64,000 nt of DNA, from assembly GCF_000233955.1 (NCBI RefSeq), contig NZ_JH376616.1, positions 186,001 through 250,000 on the forward strand, read 5' to 3'. The position numbers and the translations under genes were made by a program. The DNA comes from Paraprevotella clara YIT 11840 (GTDB lineage: Bacteria > Bacteroidota > Bacteroidia > Bacteroidales > Bacteroidaceae). Under the pieces are notes generated by a model. The model did no database searches. It had not been told where the DNA came from and saw only the letters and a list, made by a program, of their open reading frames with translations. Below, piece after piece: positions 55,265 through 64,000 of the stretch; position 1 is the stretch's first letter; the number at the start of each line of letters is the position of its first letter.

Positions 55265-56125
55265 TTATCCGTAGATAATCTTGCCGTTTTCGTCACGGTT
55301 TTCATCGATAAACGATTTCTCGTATTGCGTCATACCTCGCAAAGACATACCCATGCTGGAGAAGCCTCCGTCGTGATAGAGATTCTGCATCGTAACCTTC
55401 TTCGTCAAATCGGAGAACATCACCACACAATAGTCCGCGCATTCATCCGCACTGGCATTACCCAAAGGAGACATACGATCGCTGAAATCATACAAACCAT
55501 CGAACCCCTTGATGCCGCCGCCAGCGGTCGTAAAGGTCGGAGACTGGGAAATCGTATTGACACGGACTCCTTTCTCGCGCCCATAAATATAACCGAAACT
55601 ACGGGCGATGGATTCCAACAAAGACTTTGCATCCGCCATATCGTTATAGCCGAAGAAAGTACGTTGCGCCGCCACATAACTCAACGCCAAAATAGAACCG
55701 TTTTCATTGATGGCATCCAGTTTTTTGGCCGTCTGAATCATTTTATGAAATGAGATGGCGGAAATATCCAACGTCTTATTCAAGAAACCGTAATCCAAAT
55801 CGTCATACGTACGCTTCTTGCGCATGTTCACACTCATGGCCACGGAATGAAGCACGAAGTCGATTTTGCCTCCCATAACCTCTTGTGCCTGCACAAAGAG
55901 CTTCTCCAAATCGTCCACTGAAGTTGCATCGGCAGGAATTATTGTTGCATTGGTCTTTTTCGCCAATTCGTCAATCGTACCCATACGGCAGGCCACCGGG
56001 GTATTGGTCAACACAATCTGCGCCCCTTCTTCCGAAGCACGTTCTGCAACTTTCCAAGCAATAGAAGCGTCATTCAGCGCACCGAAAATAATACCGCGTT
56101 TACCTTTTAACAAGTTATAAGCCAT
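55265..56125 (-). CDS. fabI: Enoyl-ACP reductase (NADH), FabI
   Basis: 286 residues from MAYNLLKGKRG. The longer frame to 56170 is ruled out by the -7 box at 56168-56175. Motifs are GIIFGALNDASIAW, the catalytic Tyr/Tyr/Lys arrangement (LSYVAAQRTFFGYNDMADAK) and ISQSPTFTTAGGGI. It reduces the enoyl-ACP double bond in housekeeping fatty acid synthesis. It is a separate transcript and is not part of the acyl operon at 33-43 kb. Confidence 0.96.
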   Translation of the reverse strand: MAYNLLKGKRGIIFGALNDASIAWKVAERASEEGAQIVLTNTPVACRMGTIDELAKKTNATIIPADATSVDDLEKLFVQAQEVMGGKIDFVLHSVAMSVNMRKKRTYDDLDYGFLNKTLDISAISFHKMIQTAKKLDAINENGSILALSYVAAQRTFFGYNDMADAKSLLESIARSFGYIYGREKGVRVNTISQSPTFTTAGGGIKGFDGLYDFSDRMSPLGNASADECADYCVVMFSDLTKKVTMQNLYHDGGFSSMGMSLRGMTQYEKSFIDENRDENGKIIYG

Positions 56126-56167
56126 AAATAATAATCTAATAAAAATTATATTCTTCGTTATCGGGAA

Positions 56168-56175
56168 CAAAGATA
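56168..56175 (-). promoter_or_regulatory. -7 box of fabI
   Basis: TATCTTTG on the minus strand, an exact match, about 43 bp before the ATG at 56125. It supports that start over the upstream one. Confidence 0.55.
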
Positions 56176-56220
56176 CAACTAATTTTGCACTTAAACCGCA
56201 TATTTGTGCAAAACATTGAA

Positions 56221-56248
56221 AATCCCCACCGGAAATCCGGCGGGGATT
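56221..56248 (-). terminator. Terminator of the clostripain-like gene
   Basis: AATCCCC-A-CCGGA (56221-56233) and TCCGG-C-GGGGATT (56236-56248), with one mismatched pair. On the minus strand the stem is followed by TTC. It starts 4 bp after the stop codon. Confidence 0.65.
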
Positions 56249-56251
56249 GGC

Positions 56252-57487
56252 TCATTCTTCAGCATCCTGTTCAAATATATTGTATAGCGGCACGCGCCAG
56301 AAACCGGCATCGCGGTACCATTTCAAAGAAGTGAAAAACCGCATCATCAACATATCATAACCCGGTTGCAAAAGCTGAGATACCCTCGGTGGCACATAAG
56401 TACTCAAACCGCTAAACGCGCCATCTTTAATCGGGATTTCCGGCATCGCGGTATAATCGTTTACCGAACTGTAATCACTATGTTCCTTATAAACCACCGC
56501 CTCGTCCAAAATAGTCCTGATTTTCGGGACGTAAGGACTTGAAAGCCCAATGCTGTCCACCCACTCCCCATAATCATACAATTGAAAGCCCGTCTCGAAC
56601 ATCTGTAAATCGTCACGGTCCACCTTCATCAAATGATTCTGTACCGCCTCATCCTGAAACAAAGAATCCATATACAAAGCCAAGGCATTCATCTGCGAAA
56701 GATCGGAAACACTGATGGAAACGAAATCATCCCACTCCACATCGTTATTCTGGAAATGTTTCATATAAGCCTGAGCTGCACGCGCCAGTCCGGCCGCATC
56801 CATCTTCAGCAGATGAGGTAGAGCCTTATCGTAAGGGAATCCCTCTGCCGGAATGGAGTTGGGAGCTGCAAGGAAATAATGCGCCCGGTCTTTCAGCTCA
56901 TACGCCGTCTCCATATTGGCCATCAAACAAGCGTCGAACATAATCACATCCATATACGGACATCCCTCAAGAGCCTCACGTATATCCGTAATATTCATGC
57001 TGTAGCCACTTTCCTCATCCCCGAAAGCACGCTTCCTTACCGTATTTGGCGTATAAAGGCTGCCGTTGGCATGAGAAGAGAACGCAACTCCTTTTCGCTC
57101 GGCCGGATACAGCGTAAAGACATCATTGATGACTTCCTTCATCACTTCCGGGTCCACCGAATACTGGTCCGGATAAGTCTTCACAGTTGTCTGCTGCACT
57201 TTTCCGCTGTTATCTTTCCCAATCAGATATAATGTCGGCACCGAACTGATATCGGCATACACCAACACATTGGCATTGATGTCGGATTTGCCGTATCCGA
57301 TTTTCATGTCACTGATGTTGGCATTCAGATACTGTTTCAAATCGTTCTGCCCTACCATATATAAAAGGTAAGTGGCTTCTTTGGGCTGGTCTACGTCAGG
57401 CCCTCCCTTGTCCGTATCGTCCTCGCAGGCTGCGAACACGCAACCCATCATTAACGCTCCGATACAGCCTTTTATCCTAAACTCCAT
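56252..57487 (-). CDS. Clostripain-family (C11) cysteine peptidase-like lipoprotein
   Basis: 411 residues from the ATG at 57487. The longer frame is excluded by the -7 box at 57514-57521. A lipoprotein signal (GALMMGCVFAAC) anchors it outside the cytoplasm. The peptidase core has the catalytic His in FSSHANGSLY and Cys in MFDACLMANMETAYE, the His-Cys dyad of clan CD clostripain relatives. It may process secreted proteins in the envelope. Bacteroidales C11 proteins are common, and substrates are not known here. Confidence 0.9.
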   Translation of the reverse strand: MEFRIKGCIGALMMGCVFAACEDDTDKGGPDVDQPKEATYLLYMVGQNDLKQYLNANISDMKIGYGKSDINANVLVYADISSVPTLYLIGKDNSGKVQQTTVKTYPDQYSVDPEVMKEVINDVFTLYPAERKGVAFSSHANGSLYTPNTVRKRAFGDEESGYSMNITDIREALEGCPYMDVIMFDACLMANMETAYELKDRAHYFLAAPNSIPAEGFPYDKALPHLLKMDAAGLARAAQAYMKHFQNNDVEWDDFVSISVSDLSQMNALALYMDSLFQDEAVQNHLMKVDRDDLQMFETGFQLYDYGEWVDSIGLSSPYVPKIRTILDEAVVYKEHSDYSSVNDYTAMPEIPIKDGAFSGLSTYVPPRVSQLLQPGYDMLMMRFFTSLKWYRDAGFWRVPLYNIFEQDAEE

Positions 57488-57513
57488 ATTTATACGTTTT
57501 TTTATCAATTTCA

Positions 57514-57521
57514 CAAAGGTA
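57514..57521 (-). promoter_or_regulatory. -7 box of the clostripain-like gene
   Basis: TACCTTTG on the minus strand, an exact match, 27 bp before the ATG at 57487. Confidence 0.6.
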
Positions 57522-57614
57522 CTAAAAATGAAATACAATCCAAATCTTTTATCAAAAAAAAGCGACATGGCAATCTGGCAAAAAACCAAGAGGAAGATTG
57601 ATTCAACGCTTTCT

Positions 57615-58622
57615 TCACTCCGCAGAAACAAGTGGCCAGCCCTCTTCATCCCATGTCATCTCCCGAAAAAATAATTTACTGACTCCATCCTCTGAAAGAC
57701 TGTAACCATGGGCCATGAAATAATCTTTTCCATCGAAATGATAAGCCGCACTATGCCCGATGGCCACAAACTCATCATTGCTGTCTACAACCAGACTTCC
57801 TCCGCCTCGCGTCAGTTCCCGTCCGTCTTTATCCACATAAGGACCGGTCACCCGGGTGGAACGGCCTACCACTACCTTATAATCGCTCTTCAACCCGCGA
57901 CAGCAAAAATCGTAGGACACAAACAAATAATAATAACCGCCATGCTTGAAGATAAACGGGGCCTCGACAGAATTTACGGAACGCGAAGGTACGTCGGAAG
58001 CCCCCTCGAACTGGCGTGTGCATATTGTGTACAATTTTTCCGGTTTCAAAGTAGAAGTCAAATCCTCGGTCAACCGTACCAACTGGATACCTCCCCAAAA
58101 GGAGCCGAACGTCATCCAAGGGTTCCCTTCCTCGTCTATGACAATGTTCGGGTCGATGGCATTAAAGTTGTCATGGGAATGCGACACGATAACCGCGCCG
58201 GTATCCGTCCACGGCTCATCCGAGTCTGGATTCAAAGTCTTGCGATAGGCGTGGCCAATGGCTGAGGTATTTTTACCGAAAGTGGAACAGGAATAAAAAA
58301 GATGATAATTTCCCTTATAATAAATGATATCCGGTGCCCACGTATGACCTTCATATCCCTTGATACTATCCACAGCCCACTGAGGAGGAGCCGAAAAAAC
58401 ACCGTGCCGGATAGTCCATTCGGATAAGTCTTTCGACGAGAAAGACGAAACGTTGTGTCCAGTGGAATAAAGATAATATGTATCCCCTTCTTTTGCCATG
58501 ACAGGGTCATGTACCAACGGTTCGCGCACTATACGCCCTTTACGGACTCCCTCTCCTTGTTGGGCATAACCGCTCATCAGTGCAGAAAGCCCCAACATAC
58601 CTATAAACAATGTTCTTTTCAT
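57615..58622 (-). CDS. GH43 endo-1,5-alpha-L-arabinanase-like enzyme
   Basis: 335 residues with a signal peptide (MKRTLFIGMLGLSALMSGYAQ). The propeller shows VHDPVMAKEGDTYYLYSTG with the base Asp, HTWAPDIIYY, NAIDPNIVIDEEGNPWMTFGSF (a longer run, only part quoted as a motif) with the second Asp, and NSVEAPFIFKHGGYYYLFVS with the acid Glu. These are the features of the endo-arabinanase group. It cuts alpha-1,5-arabinan and would feed arabinose to the operon at 19-27 kb. It starts 30 bp after the Dus gene and has no clear promoter of its own. Confidence 0.9.
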   Translation of the reverse strand: MKRTLFIGMLGLSALMSGYAQQGEGVRKGRIVREPLVHDPVMAKEGDTYYLYSTGHNVSSFSSKDLSEWTIRHGVFSAPPQWAVDSIKGYEGHTWAPDIIYYKGNYHLFYSCSTFGKNTSAIGHAYRKTLNPDSDEPWTDTGAVIVSHSHDNFNAIDPNIVIDEEGNPWMTFGSFWGGIQLVRLTEDLTSTLKPEKLYTICTRQFEGASDVPSRSVNSVEAPFIFKHGGYYYLFVSYDFCCRGLKSDYKVVVGRSTRVTGPYVDKDGRELTRGGGSLVVDSNDEFVAIGHSAAYHFDGKDYFMAHGYSLSEDGVSKLFFREMTWDEEGWPLVSAE

Positions 58623-58652
58623 GAAATAAGATTAATGATTTCGATAACTATT

Positions 58653-59594
58653 TTAATATCCGCTCAAAAGTTGGAAGACGGCTTGTGTATAATCCGCCAT
58701 TTTCTGTGCCTTATGAATTTTCTTGCGGCATTTCCGGTCACCTTCGGGATATATATATTCCCAAAAAGCTTTCATTTTCGTCAGCAGTTGCTTCTCGCCC
58801 CCTTCGAGTGTCTGGACATAATGGTCCAACAAATCCGCATGCAACGCCCGCAAGGACGACATGCGCCGCTCCATGCTCCACGCCGTGCCCTCATGGTATT
58901 CGATAGCTACCCAAGGGGCTGCCAACAACCCACGTCCCATCATGACGCCTTCCAAAAAGGGCATTCCCTGCTGTAATTCACTAAGAGACTCTACCGTCGT
59001 GACATCGCCGTTATAAACTACCGGATGGCGACATTCACGGGCAAAACGAAGAAAAGCCTCACGGTCGCATTCCCCCTTATATTGCTGCCGTCCTGTTCTT
59101 GCATGCACCACCACCCGTGACAAACGAGTCTCATTCAACACAGAAAGAAGCTCCATGCACTCTGCCGCATTCTCATATCCCAAACGCATTTTTACGGAAA
59201 AAGAGATGTCCGGATAACGTTCCACTACCTGTAGCAATCCTCTCACCCGTTCAGGTTCAGGCAAGAGACCGCATCCCTTTCCCTTTTTCACCAACATGGG
59301 AAAAGCGCAGCCCATGTTTAAATCCACCTCCTGATATCCATAGGGAACTACCTGAGCCAGAATCTGTTCTGCCTCTTCGGCCGAAGCCGCTATGATTTGA
59401 GGAACAAGATGCCCTACTTTGTTTGCATCCGGATGCAAATCACGTACATCCTTTCTTCTCAGGCCACCGTGCTCCCAACGGATGAAAGGTGTGTAGTACA
59501 CATCCACTCCACCGAAGTGTTTCTCAAAAGCATTGCGGTAAGGAGCCTCCGTAAGCCCCTGCAAAGGAGCCATATATATCTTTAGTCTTTCCAT
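58653..59594 (-). CDS. dus: tRNA-dihydrouridine synthase
   Basis: 313 residues of the Dus/FMN TIM-barrel family. The start MAPLQGLTEAPYRNAF, the active-site segment DLNMGCAFPMLVKKGKG with the catalytic Cys, the RNA-recognition VVHARTG and the FMN-binding YNGDVTT are visible. It reduces uridines in the tRNA D-loop. It begins 2 bp after the stop of the TPR gene. Confidence 0.95.
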   Translation of the reverse strand: MERLKIYMAPLQGLTEAPYRNAFEKHFGGVDVYYTPFIRWEHGGLRRKDVRDLHPDANKVGHLVPQIIAASAEEAEQILAQVVPYGYQEVDLNMGCAFPMLVKKGKGCGLLPEPERVRGLLQVVERYPDISFSVKMRLGYENAAECMELLSVLNETRLSRVVVHARTGRQQYKGECDREAFLRFARECRHPVVYNGDVTTVESLSELQQGMPFLEGVMMGRGLLAAPWVAIEYHEGTAWSMERRMSSLRALHADLLDHYVQTLEGGEKQLLTKMKAFWEYIYPEGDRKCRKKIHKAQKMADYTQAVFQLLSGY

Positions 59595-59596
59595 AT

Positions 59597-60874
59597 CTAT
59601 TTTTCCGGTTTCTTTATATCCCGTATAATACGTTCCATTTCATCGAATTCCGCTCCCTTGTTCTGATTCAGGTAAACTTGATACAGCAAAGGCGCCCAAC
59701 GGGAAGCCTTATCCGGAGACAACCGACGCACCTGTTCCAAAGGCTCCTCTGCCAATGCGTAATACGTCATCATTTCCGTTCTGTATTTCCGATATGCAGC
59801 ACTTTTCAGCTCTGATTTTTTCATCGCATCGGAAGACGCTTTGGCCATATTGCAATAAGCCAGCCCCTTAAAATAATTAGCCTCAATATTCATGCTGTCC
59901 AGAGTCAGAACCACATCACAATTCGCTATACAATTCTTATAGTCATCTTTACGCATGTACACCAATGCCTTTGCATACCAGAACAAAGCATTCTTCGGGT
60001 CGTATTGTATCATCCGGTCTGCAAACAACAACGCGTCGTCGTATTTCCCTTTACGATTCAGAAACTCCTGCAAGCTGGTGAAAAAATATGTATGGTCAGG
60101 GAAATTCACAATACCCCTTTTCAATTCCTTCACCCAAGCTGCAGTATCATTCAAAGCCAAGTGCGACCTACAAAGATACTCCTGCACATACTGTTGGTTC
60201 TTGAAGTAACGCAAAGCCATCGGAGCATAACGTATCACGCCCTCGTAAGCCCCGATATGGTATCCTGTGGCTATAATCCAATAGGCCACACGGGAATACA
60301 TCGTATCCGTCTGATTCAAGAAGTCGCTCTTCAATGCCGGATATTCGGCCGAAGACAAATATAAATCCAAGAATCGGAATGCTTCCGTATAATTCTTCTT
60401 TCTCAAATAGAAGCGTCCGCCATTCAATAAATTGGCACGATGTTCCAGCAGTCTCTTACGAGCCGACGAACGAAACTTAAAACGCCCTTTGTAGTCTGAA
60501 GCCAACTCCACGGAATCACATTTCTCGAAATATTTATAGGCATTGTAGATACTATTATAATAAAGCACCGTATCGTATGCACGTTTCAAATAGATTTTTT
60601 CGTTTTCAATGTCATTCAACCTGCACTGCACCAATGCCGCCGTATAATACAGTTCTGCACGTTTCACTACTTTTTTCTCGCCGGAGAGCGCATCCATCAG
60701 GCTCTTCTCTGCGGCATCCAGCCGCTCCCTTACCTTCTTGGCTTCATCCCCGTTCTCCTCATATCTGGCGTTCTTTATGGTTTTACGCGCTTCACGAACC
60801 ACATTGGCACCGTCCAGTGTCTGACAACAAACCCCGAACATACAAACCATTGCCCAAAAACTCAATCTACTCAT
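59597..60874 (-). CDS. TPR-repeat protein with signal peptide
   Basis: 425 residues with a hydrophobic N terminus (MSRLSFWAMVCMFGVCC). It could be a lipoprotein, as two Cys end the segment. The rest is alpha-helical with tetratricopeptide-like repeats (for example NALFWYAKALVYMRKDDYKNC), mainly between about 280 and 345. TPR proteins scaffold protein interactions. No partner can be named. It precedes dus by 2 bp. Confidence 0.85.
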   Translation of the reverse strand: MSRLSFWAMVCMFGVCCQTLDGANVVREARKTIKNARYEENGDEAKKVRERLDAAEKSLMDALSGEKKVVKRAELYYTAALVQCRLNDIENEKIYLKRAYDTVLYYNSIYNAYKYFEKCDSVELASDYKGRFKFRSSARKRLLEHRANLLNGGRFYLRKKNYTEAFRFLDLYLSSAEYPALKSDFLNQTDTMYSRVAYWIIATGYHIGAYEGVIRYAPMALRYFKNQQYVQEYLCRSHLALNDTAAWVKELKRGIVNFPDHTYFFTSLQEFLNRKGKYDDALLFADRMIQYDPKNALFWYAKALVYMRKDDYKNCIANCDVVLTLDSMNIEANYFKGLAYCNMAKASSDAMKKSELKSAAYRKYRTEMMTYYALAEEPLEQVRRLSPDKASRWAPLLYQVYLNQNKGAEFDEMERIIRDIKKPEK

Positions 60875-60890
60875 CCTATATAAAACAAAA

Positions 60891-60923
60891 GGGTGATGCC
60901 CACACTTTCATTGAACACCACCC
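60891..60923 (-). terminator. Weak hairpin between the two TPR genes
   Basis: GGGTGATG (60891-60898) and CACCACCC (60916-60923) pair imperfectly, and TTTTG follows on the minus strand. It may terminate the gyrA-TPR transcript in part. Confidence 0.35.
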
Positions 60924-60958
60924 CAATTCTTTTTTACTTTATCATTATCTCCTACCGC

Positions 60959-62149
60959 TTACTTGAGATAAGTATCCATCTCTGCTTCTTTAGCCTTTTC
61001 TCCGGTTATATAATACACCGTCTTCAGACGAGAAGCCCATCTCTGCGGATTGTCAGGCTCAAGTTCCTTGACTTTCAGGAAGAACGGTTCTGCCTTCTTA
61101 TACCAAGACTTCACTTTTTCAATCTCCTTGTCATATTCGGCTTTCTTCATGTTCTTCGTCTTACCGATTGCTTCGTTGATGCCATATCCTGTATTACAGC
61201 AGCATACACCGGCATTGTAATAAGCATCCGTAAAAGTAGGATCTATTTCCGCACTCTTCTCAAAGAACGGCAGAGCTTCCTCAAATTTCTCCTGACCGAA
61301 CAATACTACACCTTTTGAATAATTGGCAATCTTATTATTCGGGTCGGCCGCCAAAAGACTGTTGGCAAACTCCAACGAAGCCGCATCGTTCTTCTTTTCG
61401 GTGTAATAAGCTAACAAATTCTGGGCTATCACCTCATCTGCCACTGCATACTTCTTCGAAGCATCAACCCATTGAGCCGTATCTCCCTTTTCCAAGAGTG
61501 TCATCAAATGTAATTGTTTTACCGTCTTGGCTTCTTTATCATACTTCAATGCCTCTTCCAAATGAGTAGCGACCTTATCAAAATCTTTACCCTGGTAAGC
61601 TGCCAGACAAGCATAATAAGCTACTTGATTTTTGTCAAATACACTATCGTTCAACACCTTCGGCTCATCAGCCACCAGTTTATGGTTCTGCGGATAAGTC
61701 AACCACGCATCGTATGCTTTATAAGCTCCCGCAAAATTCTGATTTTGGAAGTCAAACTGACCGACGTACATCAAGAAAGTACGGAACTTCATCAAGTTGC
61801 CTTTGTTCTTTTCCGCATATTCCTTTTTCTCGTCATACTCGTTGCATTTTTCGTATGCGTCCAGACAAGCATACAGGTTTTTAGCAAACTTTGCCGTATC
61901 CAAAGGCTGGTGAGCAGCCGCTTTGTTCAGTTCGTCTGCAAAAAGCCTTTGGTACAAATCTCCCTGAACATCCCAAGCCAAAGCCATGTCTTTGGTTTCT
62001 CCGCTGTTCAAAGCTTCCGTCAACAACGTCTGGGCTTCCTCTATTTGATTGTTGTTAATCAATCCCTGAGCTTTTTTCACCAGTCTGTTCTGCGCGAAAG
62101 CACCGGTTGAAGCAACCAGCAATGCAATTGATAATACGTATTTATTCAT
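60959..62149 (-). CDS. TPR-repeat periplasmic protein
   Basis: 396 residues from the ATG at 62149 (MNKYVLSIALLVASTGAFAQ), which begins a clear signal peptide. The 30-bp upstream extension is not needed. Repeated TPR units occur, the best at about 290-330 (EALPFFEKSAEIDPTFTDAYYNAGV). It starts 26 bp after the gyrA stop codon. The function is unknown. The abundance of Lys/Glu/Ala suggests a soluble, well expressed periplasmic protein. Confidence 0.88.
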   Translation of the reverse strand: MNKYVLSIALLVASTGAFAQNRLVKKAQGLINNNQIEEAQTLLTEALNSGETKDMALAWDVQGDLYQRLFADELNKAAAHQPLDTAKFAKNLYACLDAYEKCNEYDEKKEYAEKNKGNLMKFRTFLMYVGQFDFQNQNFAGAYKAYDAWLTYPQNHKLVADEPKVLNDSVFDKNQVAYYACLAAYQGKDFDKVATHLEEALKYDKEAKTVKQLHLMTLLEKGDTAQWVDASKKYAVADEVIAQNLLAYYTEKKNDAASLEFANSLLAADPNNKIANYSKGVVLFGQEKFEEALPFFEKSAEIDPTFTDAYYNAGVCCCNTGYGINEAIGKTKNMKKAEYDKEIEKVKSWYKKAEPFFLKVKELEPDNPQRWASRLKTVYYITGEKAKEAEMDTYLK

Positions 62150-62175
62150 AACTTTATAAATTAAAAGTTTTAAAC

Positions 62176-64000
62176 TCATTCATTCGTTTCAGTCTCTTCG
62201 TCACGGGACTCTGAAACCGATGCATCAGAACTGCCTTCCGACTCATCCATCACCGGAGCCACACCGTCACTCAACATTTCCGTCTCTTCTTCTTCGTCCT
62301 CCGTCTGTACCTTGCATACGCTACTGATTTGGTCATTACGCTTCTCAAGATTAATCAAACGGACACCTTGTGTGGCACGTCCCATAATACGGACATCAGC
62401 CACTTTCAGACGTATCGTTATACCGCTCTTGTTAATAATCATCAGGTCGTTCTCGTCCGTCACGACTTTGATAGCCACCAACTTACCGGTTTTCTCCGTG
62501 ATGTTCAGTGTCTTCACACCCTTCGCGCCCCGGTTTGTCACACGATAATCCTCTATATCAGAACGTTTGCCATAGCCTTGCTCGCTGACCACCATAATGG
62601 TTTCCGTCTGCGGGTCGTTCACACATACCATGCCTACCACTTCGTCGCTACCGTCCTCGTCGATGGTCATACCTCTCACACCAGTAGCCGTACGTCCCAT
62701 GGCACGCACTTTGCTTTCATGGAAACGAATGGCACGACCGTTTCTGTTAGCGATGATGATTTCATTCTCGCCATTTGTCAGACGCACGCCGATGACACGG
62801 TCGTCTTCACGAATCGTAATGGCATTGACCCCATTGGTACGCGGACGGGAATACTCCTGCAAGCAGGTTTTCTTGATGATACCGTTCTTCGTGCAGAACA
62901 CCACATAATGCGAACGGCAGAATTCCGCATCGTTCAGGTTCTTGATACGCAAGCAAACATTGATAGCATCATCCGGGTCGATATTCAACATATTCTGAAT
63001 GGCACGTCCCTTAGAGTTCTTGGCACCTTCCGGTATCTCATATACTTTCATCCAAAAACAGCGACCCTTCTGCGTGAAGAAGAGCATCGTGTTGTGCATC
63101 GTAGCCGGATAGATGTATTCCACAAAGTCCGTATCGCGAGTGCTCGTTCCCTTGCTGCCCACGCCACCACGAGCCTGTGCCCGGAACTCGGCCAAAGGCG
63201 TACGCTTGATATATCCCATGTGACTGATGGTGATAACCATCTCGTCGTCAGCATAAAAATCTTCAGGATTGAATTCTTCGCTCGAATATACGATTTCCGA
63301 ACGCCGTTCGTCGCCGAACTGCTCTTTAACCTCGATCAATTCGTCCTTGATTACTTTCATGCAAAGGTCTTCATCACTCAGTATCTGTTTGAAATATTCG
63401 ATTTGTTTCAACAGTTCATCGTATTCGTTACGCAACTGCTCCTGCATCAGGTTCGTCAACTGACGCAGACGCATCTCTACGATGGCTTTGGCCTGTACCT
63501 CGTCCAGTTCGAAACGGTTCATCAAACCTTCGATGGCGGCCTGCGGATTCTGGGCACTGCGAATAATATGCACGACTTCGTCGATGTTATCACTCGCAAT
63601 AATCAAACCTTGCAAAATATGGGCACGTTCTTCCGCCTTGCGCAAATCATACTGCGTCCGACGGATGACCACATCGTGACGATGGTTCACAAAGTTAGAG
63701 ATGCAATCCTTCAGAGACAACAACTTGGGACGCCCCTTCACCAACGCTATGCAATTCACGCTGAAGCTGGTCTGCAACGGAGTCATCTTGAACAATTTGT
63801 TCAATACGACATTTGCGTTGGCGTCGCGTTTCACATCCACCACGATACGCATGCCTTCACGGTCGGATTCGTCATTGGCATTGCTGATGCCTTCAATCTT
63901 CTTGTCGTTTACCAAATCGGCAATCTGTTTAATCAGCTCCGCTTTGTTCACCCCGTAAGGAATCTCCGTAATGACAATCTTATCGTGATTCTCTCCCGGC
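62176..64000 (-). CDS. gyrA: DNA gyrase subunit A, C-terminal part (cut by window edge)
   Basis: About 608 residues are visible and the N-terminal winged-helix and active-site Tyr region is missing. The first residues at the window edge (HDKIVITEIPYGVNKAELI) belong to the tower/coiled-coil region. A GTG at 63951 is an internal Val, not a start. The pinwheel domain starts with the gyrA-box-like QARGGVGSKG and contains repeated VRxM/IxE-type blades (GVRGMTIDEDG, GVKTLNITEKTG, GVRLINLEK). The acidic tail is typical. It introduces negative supercoils with GyrB. Confidence 0.96.
   Translation of the reverse strand, partial: PGENHDKIVITEIPYGVNKAELIKQIADLVNDKKIEGISNANDESDREGMRIVVDVKRDANANVVLNKLFKMTPLQTSFSVNCIALVKGRPKLLSLKDCISNFVNHRHDVVIRRTQYDLRKAEERAHILQGLIIASDNIDEVVHIIRSAQNPQAAIEGLMNRFELDEVQAKAIVEMRLRQLTNLMQEQLRNEYDELLKQIEYFKQILSDEDLCMKVIKDELIEVKEQFGDERRSEIVYSSEEFNPEDFYADDEMVITISHMGYIKRTPLAEFRAQARGGVGSKGTSTRDTDFVEYIYPATMHNTMLFFTQKGRCFWMKVYEIPEGAKNSKGRAIQNMLNIDPDDAINVCLRIKNLNDAEFCRSHYVVFCTKNGIIKKTCLQEYSRPRTNGVNAITIREDDRVIGVRLTNGENEIIIANRNGRAIRFHESKVRAMGRTATGVRGMTIDEDGSDEVVGMVCVNDPQTETIMVVSEQGYGKRSDIEDYRVTNRGAKGVKTLNITEKTGKLVAIKVVTDENDLMIINKSGITIRLKVADVRIMGRATQGVRLINLEKRNDQISSVCKVQTEDEEEETEMLSDGVAPVMDESEGSSDASVSESRDEETETNE

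Noticed and set aside
46320-58622. A polysaccharide utilisation locus
   Set aside because: No SusC/SusD pair or dedicated regulator occurs between or beside the glycosidase genes, and unrelated housekeeping genes separate them.

Overview
The window reads as chromosomal DNA of a gut Bacteroidales bacterium, most likely Bacteroides or Phocaeicola. The support is direct. Many genes are preceded by the Bacteroidetes sigma-ABfr -7 box TAnnTTTG and lack Shine-Dalgarno sites. The galactose and arabinose operons have the gene content and order typical of Bacteroides, including a Nudix-type AraR. Other typical families are DUF5686, MG2-like surface proteins and GH43 lipoproteins or secreted enzymes. 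I see no rRNA, tRNA, CRISPR array, insertion sequence or phage gene, and no SusC/SusD pair.

Layout. 1-7681: a two-component system (truncated sensor kinase plus NtrC-type regulator) diverges from a tolC-hlyD-ABC ATPase-FtsX permease operon that carries a clear sigma-54 promoter. 7682-10056: a non-coding block with a strong palindrome, then a small outer-membrane-like protein and a LysM glucosaminidase. 10165-15457: cytidine deaminase, an ABC-F ATPase with one degenerate nucleotide site, then grpE-dnaJ-folC. 15568-19122: galactose operon (mutarotase, GluP-type transporter, galactokinase). 19398-29557: arabinose operon (lipoprotein mutarotase, Na+/sugar symporter, AraR, AraD, AraA, AraB-type kinase) leading into transketolase and RpiB, so L-arabinose is carried to xylulose-5-phosphate and on into the pentose phosphate pathway. 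29746-33265: a large MG2-like secreted protein and a CDP-alcohol phosphatidyltransferase.

33364-43156 is the most unusual part: a tightly packed, ten-gene minus-strand operon encoding a GNAT-like protein, ketosynthase, acyl carrier protein, two hotdog dehydratases, a CrtI/RetSat-like FAD oxidoreductase, a ketoreductase, a thioesterase, a flippase-like membrane protein and a DUF5686 outer-membrane protein. It looks like a dedicated type II acyl or polyene lipid assembly and export line, distinct from housekeeping fatty acid synthesis. Its product cannot be named from sequence.

43938-64000 holds a small orphan gene, an ACT protein with a phenylacetate-CoA ligase, a predicted ~60-nt small RNA at 46091-46150, a DUF2264 glycosidase-like protein, an SDR, a DUF3298 lipoprotein, two GH43 enzymes, a UPF0210/ACT pair, fabI, a clostripain-like lipoprotein, a GH43 endo-arabinanase, a Dus tRNA-dihydrouridine synthase, two TPR proteins and the C-terminal two thirds of gyrA, cut by the window edge. 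The arabinan-active GH43 enzymes and the arabinose operon together suggest use of plant arabinan side chains.

Several starts were moved inward from the longest reading frame because the -7 box lies inside or just before the longer frame. Statements about families are from general knowledge. No searches were run.
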